Shown: positions 55,095 through 64,000 of the stretch, piece by piece
How positions within the stretch are numbered: the first letter of the stretch is position 1
How the letters are laid out: each line of letters begins with the position of its first letter
NCBI GenBank assembly: GCA_035048815.1
Contig: JAUCBN010000011.1
Location: 21,282,001-21,346,000 of the forward strand
Direction of reading: 5' to 3'
Source: Abelmoschus esculentus
Taxonomy: Eukaryota > Streptophyta > Magnoliopsida > Malvales > Malvaceae
Length of the DNA: 64,000 nucleotides
Position numbers and translations under genes: made by a program
The notes under the pieces: model-generated
Database searches by the model: none
What the model was told of the DNA's origin: nothing
The model's input: only the letters and a program-made list of their open reading frames with translations

Positions 55095-56887
55095 TTGTCT
55101 CATACTTGCCCTCAAGTATGCCTTAATCAAATCAATCAAACACCTAGTTTGCAATCCTCCAATTCATCTCATACTTAAACAATTTATGAAAATCAATGCT
55201 CTCAATAACTAATTGAACCAAAACATCGATCAAGGAGAATAAACATAAGTAAAAATAAATCAAACAACCTTGTAACTTCCTATCCTTCATCAATCAAAAA
55301 TTCAACCTAGCTCAATTCCTCACAAGGTTTCACTCAAATCGCTCAAATGTGTTTCGGGTGCAAAGTTTCGCTCAAAGTTGCAATCAAACAAGGATTTCCA
55401 TAAGCTTGTGACATAATCAATTCTCAACTACTTAGAAGAAATAAGATGCAAGATCAATGGGTCTTTCAAAAGGGTATAACGGGGCTTAGGTAAAGGTAGG
55501 GAAAAAGGCTTAAAATGAAATTTGTAATCAAGACAAAGAATTCATAACTAACATCCACGATCAAATAAGGTGCATGAAATAAATTAGAAAAAAATAAAAC
55601 CAAAATCGATCAAACTCTTTTTTTCTTTTTTCTTTCTACTTCCTTTTTTCTTTTTTTTTTCTTCTTCTTTTTTCTTTTTTTTTCTTCTTTTTTTTTCTCT
55701 TTTTTTTTCTCTTTGTTTTTTTCTTTTTCACATTTTCCTCCCTTTTTTTCATTTTTCTTTTTTTCATTTTTTCCTTCTTCTTTCTTTCATTTTTTCGTGG
55801 AACAAGACGTTGATACGCTTCAATTCTTTATCCTGAAAAAGGGTAAGAAAAAAGAATGATAAAAAGAAAGGCTTAAAGGCTAAAGTTGAGGTGAAACAAA
55901 AAAAAGGATATAAGCTCAAAATTGGTTCACTAATGGAAAATTAAAAGGGTAGGGTTTTTCCTTGGGTAAAAATGGGGTAAATCCTATGCCCAAATCATAT
56001 CAAAACATCATATTTCATGTGTAGCCTCAAAATGTATTCATGTCACAAGTTCTAGATTTCTAATATTTAATTCGACACACTCAAACAAGGAAAACGAGCA
56101 CAAAAATAGATGAAACATGCTCAAGGCTCAATACCTTACTAAAGTGTGTTACATTAATCAAGCTAGGCAAAAGTTCAATAGACAAAATCAAGGCATATTA
56201 CAAAGAAGTCAAATTAAATTCATACTCATGCAATTCAACTATCAAGAGTGTTCTAAATCCAAAATAATTAAAAGAGCTTAGATAATCATAGCATGCTTAA
56301 GATATTTGATAAAAAGGAAAGAAATTAACTAAGCATTCAACCAATTCAATCAAGGCATCCAATCAAGCAAATTATAAAACAAGTAAGATGGAATTTGATT
56401 CAATCTTTACACCCCCTCACTTAATTGTATTGTCTCAATACAAAATGGAATTTAAAGCATAAAAGAAGAAGCGTAAAGAATACTCCCCATGATCACTGAC
56501 GTCCGCAGCCACGACTACGGCTAGGTCGTAAGTAAAAAGGATATGACCGGTCTATCAAGGATTTTGCTACCGTGCACCCTTGCTCATCTTGAGTTTCGCT
56601 AACGTGCACCTTTAAATGTGCTGATCTGAGAAGTTTAGAAGCAAATTAAACCGTGTAATTTATTAAAAATAATTAAAGAAATAAAAAGGGAAAAAATTAA
56701 ATAATGAAAACAAATAAATAAATAAATAAATAAATGGGTTACCACCCAAAAGCGCTTTGTTTAACGTCGTTTAAGCTCGACGACCTTCCTCTAGAATTTT
56801 GCTTCTTCCAAATTTAGCATTTCAATTAAACGAAATTCTTTGATCATGAAACGCTTTGGTTCTTTCTTTAAAAATTTGTGCGCTATC
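55095..56887 (-). other. 3' untranslated region of the Athila element with a long pyrimidine tract
   Basis: About 1.8 kb without protein-like frames. The plus strand at 55617-55800 is a T/C-only run broken by few purines, so the element's own strand carries a 180-base purine tract. Near 56730-56780 the minus strand reads AACAAAGCGCTTTTGGGTGG, the GGGTGGTAACCC-type motif usual downstream of Athila integrase. Confidence 0.65.
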
Positions 56888-59285
56888 CTATGCATTTTTA
56901 CGAATTTCCTCAAGCTCTTGGATGTTCAATTTTCTCGCTTCGCCGACTGCATCCATATCCATGTTACATTCTTTCACAGCCCAATATGCCTTGTGTTCCA
57001 ACTCAACCGGTAAGTGGCATGGTTTGCCAAATACAAGTCGATATGGTGACATTCCTATAGGTCTTTTATATGCCGTGCGATATGCCCACAAAGCATCAAC
57101 TAACTTCAAACTTCAATCCTTCCGATTTGGTTTAACTATTTTTTCAAGGATTGTTTTAATCTCTCGATTCGACACCTCCGTTTGCTCATTTGTTTGTGGA
57201 TGGTAGGAGGTAGATATTCGTTGAGTCACACTATATTTTTTCATTAATGCATCCATGACTCGATTGACAAAATGTGTTCCTCTATCACATATAATTGCTC
57301 TCGGAGTGCCAAACCTGGAAAAAATAGTATCACGGAGAAAATTAGTCGTTGTCTTAGCATCATTATTTCGGGTAGCTTTTGCCTCTACCCATTTAGAGAC
57401 ATAATCGACTGCAAGGATAATATATAAATTCCCAAAAGAAGAAATAAATGGGCCCATATAGTCTAAACCCCAAACGTCAAATATTTCACAAATGTGAATT
57501 GGGTTGAGCGGCATTTCACTTTTCTGGCTTAAATTGCCTACTCGTTGGCATCTGTCACATACTTTACAAAAAATATAAGTGTCACGAAATAAATTAGGCC
57601 AAAAGAAACCACATTCAAGAATTTTATGAGCGGTTCGTTTAGATCCGAAGTGACCTCCACATGAATATAAGTGACAAAAAGTAAGTATCGATTGTACCTC
57701 GCTTTCACTGACACAACGTCTAATAATTAAGTCCGAACAGTGCTTCCACAAGTAAGGATCATCCCAAATATAATAGCGAGAGTCCCTTTTTATTTTCTTA
57801 ATCGCGGATTTTTGCAAATCAACCAGCAATTTACCTGTGGCTAGGAAATTCGCTATATCGGCGAACCAAGGATGAGAGACTTGTGCTACCATTAAGCTTT
57901 CATCGGGAAATTGCTCACGAATAGGTGGTTCAATTGTAGTGATTGGCAATCGACTTAAATGGTCAGCAACCAAGTTTTCGTTCCCCTTTTTCTCTTTAAT
58001 TTCGAGATTAAATTCCTGGAGCAATAGGATCCAGTTGATCAACCTTGGTTTCGCTTCTTTCTTGTTCATTAAGTGCCTTAATGCTGCATGATCAGAAAAA
58101 TAAATAAATTTTAGTTCCAAGTAAATAAGAGCGAACTTTCTCTAATGCAAAAATAACAGCAAACAATTCTTTTTCTGTGGTGGAATAATTGCGTTGAGCC
58201 GGGTCAAGTGTTTTTGACGCATAAGCGATAACGTGCGGTTCCTTCCCGTTTCGTTGGCCGAGAAAAACTCCAACGCTCAGATCTGAAGTATCGCACATTA
58301 TTTCTAAAGGAAGACTCCAATCCGATGGTTGCACAATTGGTGCGAAAATTAGCTTTTCTTTTAATTTGTTGAAAGAATTTTTACAATCTTGATCAAAATC
58401 AAAGGCAACATCTTTTTGGAGGAGCCTACACAATGGTTGTGCTACTTTAGAAAAATCCTTTATGAATCTCCTGTAGAAACCTGCATGGCCAAGAAAAGAT
58501 CGAATTTCCCTCACCGAAGTGGGGTATCGTAGTGAACGAATTACGTCAGTTTTTGCCTTATCAATGGCAATTCCTTTAGATGAAACGATATGCCCAAGAA
58601 CCAAACCTTTGCTTACCATGAAATGACACTTCTCATAGTTAAGTACTAATTTAAACTCAATGCATCGTTTAAGAATATAAGAAAGGTTGGAAAGGAATTC
58701 ATTAAAAGAGTTACCGTATACGGTGAAATCGTCCATAAACACTTCGATACCTTTTTCAATGTGATCAGAAAATATACTTATCATGCACCTTTGAAATGTT
58801 GCAGGAGCGTTACACAATCTGAAGGGCATTCTACGGTAGGCGAATGTCCCGAAAGGGCAAGTAAAAGTCGTTTTTTCCTGGTCCTCGGGTGCCATTAGAA
58901 TCTGGAAAAATCCTGAAAATCCATAAAGGCAACAATAGTGAGACTTTCTAGCTAATCTTTCTATCATTTAATCAATAAAAGGTAATGGAAAGTGGTCTTT
59001 TCGGGTTAAGGAATTAAGCTTCCTATAATCGATACAAACTCTTCATCCATTCTGTACTCTTGTCGGTACCATTTCGCCTTCCGTATTCTGAACTACTGTT
59101 ACTCCAGTCTTCTTTGGGACGACATGAACTGGACTTACCCAATTACTATCAGAGATTGGGTAAATAATGTCGGCGTCAAGGAGCTTTTGGATTTCTTCTT
59201 TTACAACCTCCATTATTGGCGGGAACAACCGTCTTTGTCCTTCCCTTGTTGGTTTTTTGCCTTCTTCCGTCTTAATTTTGTGCAT
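56888..59285 (-). pseudogene. Athila pol remnant: RT, RNase H, integrase
   Basis: Read from 59285 down. RT opens with SNWVSPVHVVPKKTGVTVV (near 59150), continues through a stop at 59040 and one at about 58971, and has the catalytic FMDDF at about 58740-58726. RNase H follows (LPLEIMCDTSDLSVGVFLG near 58305; [17 protein letters not shown]). A one-base frame change in the A-rich run near 58100 splits the protein. Beyond it are [19 protein letters not shown], the integrase zinc-binding part ([19 protein letters not shown] near 57560), [20 protein letters not shown] and [12 protein letters not shown], with D and E 35 residues apart. A stop at 57110 separates the C-terminal WGYRTAY-type segment (57109-56888). 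No chromodomain. Not functional as it stands. Confidence 0.85.
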
Positions 59286-59483
59286 GCATGTGGATGGTTT
59301 TAAACCTTTAATATCAACAATGGTCTAACTGATTGCTTCCCTATACATGCGTAAAACAGCAACCAACTCCTTTTCCTCCACCGTTGACAGCTCGCTTGAG
59401 ATTATGACCGGTAAGGCATCTTTTTCTCCTAGAAAGGCATATTTAAGGTGAGACGGCAGCTGCTTTAGTTCGAGTTGAGGTGC

Positions 59484-61922
59484 CTATAATATCGAAGGAA
59501 GAATTTTAGTTTTTGAAGGTGTTAAACAAAAATTAGATGCAAAAAAATTAAAGGAAAAAATCTCTTCAAGCTCCTTATCATCATGTAACTCCTCTATTTC
59601 CACTTTCCTGCCAACATCAAGAATTAAATTAGATTCCAAAAATTCATTAGCGAAGGGATCAATAATATCTATGAAATTTAAACTCGCCACACTATCTGGG
59701 TATTTCATAGCTTTGTATACATCAAATTTAACAACTTCTCTGTCAAACTCCATAGTCAAGATGCCGCTTCGGACATTAATTTTCGTTTGCGCTGTACTTA
59801 GGAAGGGTCGACCAAGAAGTATTTCGGATCCAGTATTACTGCGATCATTTTCCATGTCAATCACATAAAAATCGGCAGGAAATATTAAATCGTTTACCTT
59901 TACCAAAACATTTTCTAGAACTCCTTCAGGGTAGATAATTGATCGATCAGTGAGTTGAACTGTAACCTTTGTCTCTTTTAAAGTTTCATTGGATATTTTG
60001 TTGTAGACGAAAAGGGCCATTACATTGATGGATACGCCTAAGTTACACATTGCATGCTTAATTCCAACATTACCAATTTTGCACGGTATGGCAAACATAC
60101 CTTGATCTTTATATTTGAGAGGTAGCTTTCTTTGAAAAATTGCCAATATATTCTCGCCCAGGTTTACTTTTTCATGACCAGTCAATCATCGTCGGTTTGT
60201 ACAGAGGTCTTTGAGAAACTTTGCATACTTTGGTATTTTTCGAATTACATCGAGAAGAGGAATATTTATCTCCACCTTTCTGAAGATGTCAAGAATTTCC
60301 TTCTCTTCTACTTTCTTGTCATGCTTCACAAGCCTAGAAGGAAAATGAGGCAAAGTGTCGTAAGTAGAAGGAAAATACGAGGGAGAAACAACTTTACTAG
60401 AATCATTTGAGGGTGAAGATTCTTTTTCTGAATCCTTTGGTGGTGGATCCTCTTTTTGTTCGTCGGTCTCTTTCGCGGACTTGTTCGGTTGATCAGGTGA
60501 GATGACGGTGCCACTTCGCAAAATAATTGAACTCACATTTTCTCTCGGATTTGATTCGGTTTGCGAAGGCAACCGACCCTGCGATTCTAGGTGGCCAACA
60601 GTTTGAGCTAATTGTGTTAATTGCTTTCCAAGTTCTTAAATTTCTCGTTGGGTTTGAGATTGGAACTTCTCTTAGGATGTGGCTAACATTTCAACAATTG
60701 GCTCAAGGGAAGATTTCTGTGGGGCTTAAGCTGGAAAAGGAGGGGGCCTCGCTTGATAATTTTGATTGTTACCGTATTTTAGGTTTGGATGATCTCTCCA
60801 TCCTGGATTAAAAGTATTACTATACGGGTTATATGCTCTTTGAGGAGGTCCCGGAAAATTTCCTATGGCATTAATATTTGCTTCGGATACATCTTGTAAC
60901 AATGGACAGCAGTCTGTCGGATGATCTGTCATTGTGCAAATTCCATAAGCTTTCTCTATTCCAATTTTTCCTGAAATAAGCGAATTAACTATGTCAGTTA
61001 ATTTGTCGAGTTTATTTTCAATTGAAACAGCACTTACCTCGTGAACCCGTCGGCTAGGTTTACTTGAGCCAAATTGTTGTGAGTTTGCCGCCATAGTAGA
61101 AATTAACGTTCTTGCCGCCGTGGTTATCATGTTAATGAGAGCGCCGCCACTAGCGGTATCAACCATTTTTCTATCAATTGGAAGCATTCCTTCATAAAGG
61201 TATTGAAAGAGTATTTGCTCAGAAAGATCATGCTGCGGACAACTGACGCACAATTTTTTAAACCTCTCCCAGTAATCATAAAGAGTTTCGTATTCTTTTT
61301 ATTGAATTCACAAAATACATCGCCTTAACTCACTTGCTTTTGCCACTGGGAATAACCTGTCAAGCAAAACATGTGATAGTTCAGCCCAAGTAGTAATTGA
61401 ATTAGGCGGTAAATAAAATAGCCACTCCTTAGTCGTTCCGGCTAAAGAAAAAGGAAATGCTCTCAGTTTGATTTGATCCTCGGAAACTCCTTGAGGCTTC
61501 ATACTACTTCACACCATATGAAATTCTACGAGATGTTTATGTGGGCTTTCATTAGGCAAGCCGTTACAGGTAGGAAGGAGATGGATCAATTCTGTCTTAA
61601 GTTGAAACGGGGTTTCGCCATTAGGAAAGGTAATGCTAAGTGGTTGTTGTATCTCGGGGGCTGTATTTAATTCTCTAATCGTTTGGTTGGCCATCAGTCT
61701 TGGTTCAAGAATTGCGTTTGATGAAGTCGGATAGGCGTCTGGATTTGACTCTCTGTAAGATTGGGTTTGAGATAATGATTCAGAATTGGATTCCAAATTT
61801 GATTGCTTGTCTTGCTCTCGTTGTTGTTTCTTTTTTTGAAGTGTTCGGCCGTGAGTTCTACGAGCTCTTGCTTCGATTTCCGGGTCAAGTTCAACAAGAT
61901 TTCCCGGTTTGCTTCTGGTCAT
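59484..61922 (-). pseudogene. Athila gag-protease remnant
   Basis: One frame from ATG at 61922 (MTRSKPGNLVELDPEIE) to 59484, interrupted by stops at about 61507, 61305, 61256 and others. The Gag core EDQIKLRAFPFSLAGTTKEW lies at about 61482-61423, followed by YLYEGMLPIDRKMVD. A single C/H-rich knuckle-like CTMTDHPTDCC is at about 60945-60910. Protease: the motif position reads CNLGVSINVMA (about 60050-60018) where Athila proteases have DLGAS, so the catalytic Asp is Asn (G to A) and the enzyme would be dead. LLGRPFLSTAQTKINV at about 59820 completes the fold. Confidence 0.8.
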
Positions 61923-61961
61923 AAAAATAAAACAAAATTTAATCAGTAATTTGCCGAAAAT

Positions 61962-61980
61962 TCCCCCGACAACGGCACCA
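61962..61980 (-). other. Primer binding site of the Athila element
   Basis: Minus strand TGGTGCCGTTGTCGGGGGA, four bases after the LTR end. It is close to the tRNA-Asp site of Athila (TGGCGCCGTTGCCGGGGA), with two C to T changes and an extra G. Confidence 0.85.
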
Positions 61981-61984
61981 ATTT

Positions 61985-63280
61985 TGACAAATATTGTTTT
62001 TTAAGTCAAAATAAAATATTCTTCTTAAATTAAATAAATAAAAGATAGTATAGTAAAGAGGGTCGATCCACAGAGAATTTGGAACTTATGATGTAATTCT
62101 GTATTGCTTTCAGTCCAGGATGCTACAAACAATTAATTAAAAGGGGGGTTGATGAGATTGCGATGAAAAATAAAGAAACTAAAATAACAAATAAAATGTA
62201 AAAATAAAAATTGAGAGAAAGAAATAATAGTTGAAAATGACAATGAAGAAATCGCCTCGAGCTAACTTTGTTTCAATTTTGTCGATCATTGAAAATGATT
62301 TTTACTTCAGGATTCATGTCGGTTACAGTCTACAAGGACCAACCCATTGGAACTTGCCTTTCTCTCTTGTAACCAATCTTCCCAAGCCTATCTTTGAAAG
62401 ATGATTCTTGAGTGGATTAACCACAGCTATTGTCGTTAAAACAATCAGATTAAGTATTGGAAAAGCCCGACTCGGATTATGTTGTCTCGTCGAAGATCGA
62501 ATCCGATATCATTTTTCCTTAGTGGACCGCCGTTAAGTGTGTTCACAGGAAGTCAAAATTGTCACAGGCAAATCCTTCCTCCCATTGTATATTAAAACAA
62601 CATCCAGACCAACGAGCTCTTTTTGGTTTGAAAATGTTTTAATTTTGTAAGTAAGGCCGATTGCCAAACTAATAAAACAGAAAAATAAGAATGTTTCCCG
62701 AAGGGATTTAAGTACTATTCAATTCTCACGCTTTGAATTGATTCATTGTTAGCTCTCGGATTAAAAGAAATTAGCTAAGCATGATATCAATTATCATACT
62801 TAGCATATTTTTGCAAAATATTAAAAAGACTAAAAATAAAGAAATGAAAAGAAATTTTATAGAATAAAGAAGCAAGACAAGAATTCAAAGACAAAGTGAT
62901 GGATGATCTAAAGCCTTACCCATAGAGGGTATTTATAGGCTACTAATAACCTAAAAATAATAAACTAATTCAAAAATGAAATAAAAGATAAAAAGATAAT
63001 TCTTGAGTTTAAAATTTAAAAACAAAATATCTTATCCTAAAAATCTTCTCAAATCTTGTTGCTGAACCGTCTCCAGAATTCTCTCAAATCTCGTTGACTG
63101 GACTATCTCCAAAATCTTCTAGAATCTTTTAGAAAATGCAAAAATTGTCTTTTTTAATCACCAATTATAGAAACAGGTCACTGCACATAAAACATACAAA
63201 ATACACTCAAATTAGCAGTGATAAATTCATGAAAATAAGATAATTAGCAATTAAAAAGTAACAATTTAAATCACCAATCA
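61985..63280 (-). repeat. 5' LTR of the Athila element (intact)
   Basis: 1296 bp, on the minus strand TGATTGGTG...TTTGTCA. It shares 738 bp with the truncated 3' LTR. Polymorphic A/T runs, no gene. Confidence 0.85.
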
Positions 63281-63852
63281 ATTACTAAAAATAGAAAATA
63301 TGGGTCAATTTCAGCTAGAAATAAAGTTTTTATGTGTTGTAATGAACAAAAATATTATCATTTTAAAATATTGCACTAAATTAGAAAAAATAAATAAATA
63401 ATGGTCAATTCGGTTTAAACTTAGGAATTAATTTGAACAAAAATAAACCCAAATCCCTATACTAATCCCTTTTCCCCCAAACATTCAACTTAAAATATTT
63501 AACCCTAAACATCAACCCCTAACTCTTCCTTTAATTAAAGTAAAATATATCTCCAAGAATATAATATAATTTAATTTAATTAATTCTATCTAATCTAACT
63601 TAAGGTTTCAAGGATTACCTTCGTTAAATTACTTTAAACATGCGGTCCATTAAGTCATGAAAACATTTTAAATTAATTAAATCAACTAATCTAATCTAAA
63701 CATAAATTTAATTTAATTTAATTTAATCTATACTTTATTGAGTCAAAAGCCTGTTTTAATTTAGTTAAAAGAAACTGATGTAATTATAATCTATTCTAAA
63801 CTCTAATATCAAACAAATAAATAAAATGCACAAATTAACGGAGCATGGATCA
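63281..63852. repeat. 571-bp flanking segment Y, right copy
   Basis: Begins ATTACTAAAAATAG immediately after the LTR and ends AGCATGGATCA, then continues uninterrupted into AAATTAAAAAAATTT. It differs from the left copy (53781-54351) by scattered substitutions and one- to five-base indels. Confidence 0.85.
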
Positions 63853-64000
63853 AATTAAAAAAATTTACAAGATTTAAATTGTGATTTTATTGAAATTAGG
63901 ACCAAATTACATGGTTTAAAATGCCACAGGGACTAAAGCCTTAATTAACCCAATTATCCCACCTCATTTAATGCCCAAACACATTCTCTCTATTTATAAG
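63853..64000. other. Unassigned AT-rich DNA at the right edge
   Basis: Continues the target sequence after segment Y (GGACCAAATTACATGGTTTAAA, CAGGGACTAAAGCC). The words resemble the untranslated or LTR part of another retroelement. Too short to call. Confidence 0.3.

Larger units (their letters stand above)
54349..63280 (-). mobile_element. Athila-type Ty3/gypsy element with truncated 3' LTR
   Basis: Minus-strand element. 5' LTR at 61985-63280 (1296 bp), primer binding site 61962-61980, gag-pol from 61922 down to about 56888, 3' untranslated part, polypurine tract, then only the first 733 bp of the 3' LTR (55081 down to 54349). The tRNA-Asp-like primer site and the sequence of RT and integrase place it in the Athila lineage. 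No envelope-like frame is seen between integrase and 3' LTR. ATTAC follows the intact LTR at 63281-63285 and also stands at 53781-53785. Confidence 0.85.

Noticed and set aside
55095..56887. Envelope-like third ORF of Athila
   Set aside because: No frame of useful length or membrane segment on the minus strand between integrase and the polypurine tract.
60527..60811. Plus-strand frames over the Athila gag (also 61473-61670, 61700-61924, 59671-59868)
   Set aside because: Antisense shadows of the recognisable minus-strand gag-protease frame.

Overview
This is a plant nuclear window: AT-rich, almost free of host genes, and built mostly from layered LTR retrotransposons and small DNA elements. 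A Malvaceae genome, most likely cotton (Gossypium), fits best. That rests on family resemblance of the Tat/Ogre-like elements and their 5' ORF, not on a database search.

Region 1 (1-35134). Position 1-1782 is the end of an old LTR-like remnant. A 16.5-kb Ty3/gypsy element of the Tat/Ogre type (element A, 2112-35129) follows, with GGTGT target-site duplications at 2107-2111 and 35130-35134. Element A is old and broken throughout. A second, younger relative (element B, 17849-34325) sits inside A's 3' LTR, flanked by AATAC on both sides. Both elements have the same plan: long LTR (about 2.35-2.43 kb), primer binding site, an extra ORF1 (DUF7745 / plant-mobile-domain-like part plus coiled coil), gag, protease with a G-patch-like segment, a 185-206-bp spliceosomal-type intron, then RT, RNase H, a second (archaeal-type) RNase H and integrase. 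A long 3' untranslated part carries a tandem array, then polypurine tract and LTR. B's reading frames have no indel but ten premature stops, all explainable by C:G to T:A transitions.

Region 2 (35135-49733). Old repeats, an AT microsatellite and a TIR element (36378-36954) lead to the only credible host gene, a 79-codon single-exon gene at 40155-40394 with TATA box and AATAAA. Its promoter sequence occurs two more times upstream (38039-38112 and 38681-38775), interspersed with inverted-repeat AT-rich DNA. Downstream lie a reverse-oriented solo LTR (41026-46465), invaded by a forward solo LTR (44219-46279), itself hit at its first bases by a Mutator-like TIR element (43189-44213). A second copy of that TIR element lies at 48701-49644, and a 663-bp near-perfect foldback at 47255-47917.

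Region 3 (49734-52760). A 5'-truncated Ty1/copia remnant on the minus strand: RT, RNase H, polypurine tract and a short LTR.

Region 4 (52760-64000). An Athila-type Ty3/gypsy element on the minus strand (54349-63280) with gag, protease, RT, RNase H and integrase. Its left LTR is truncated, and a 571-bp flanking segment is present on both sides. This arrangement looks like unequal exchange between an occupied and an empty insertion site.

No tRNA, rRNA or CRISPR was seen. The most unusual signal is the array of about ten repeats before each 3' LTR of A and B: each repeat keeps the same loop but carries different, mutually complementary arms, so the array reads as a chain of covarying hairpins.
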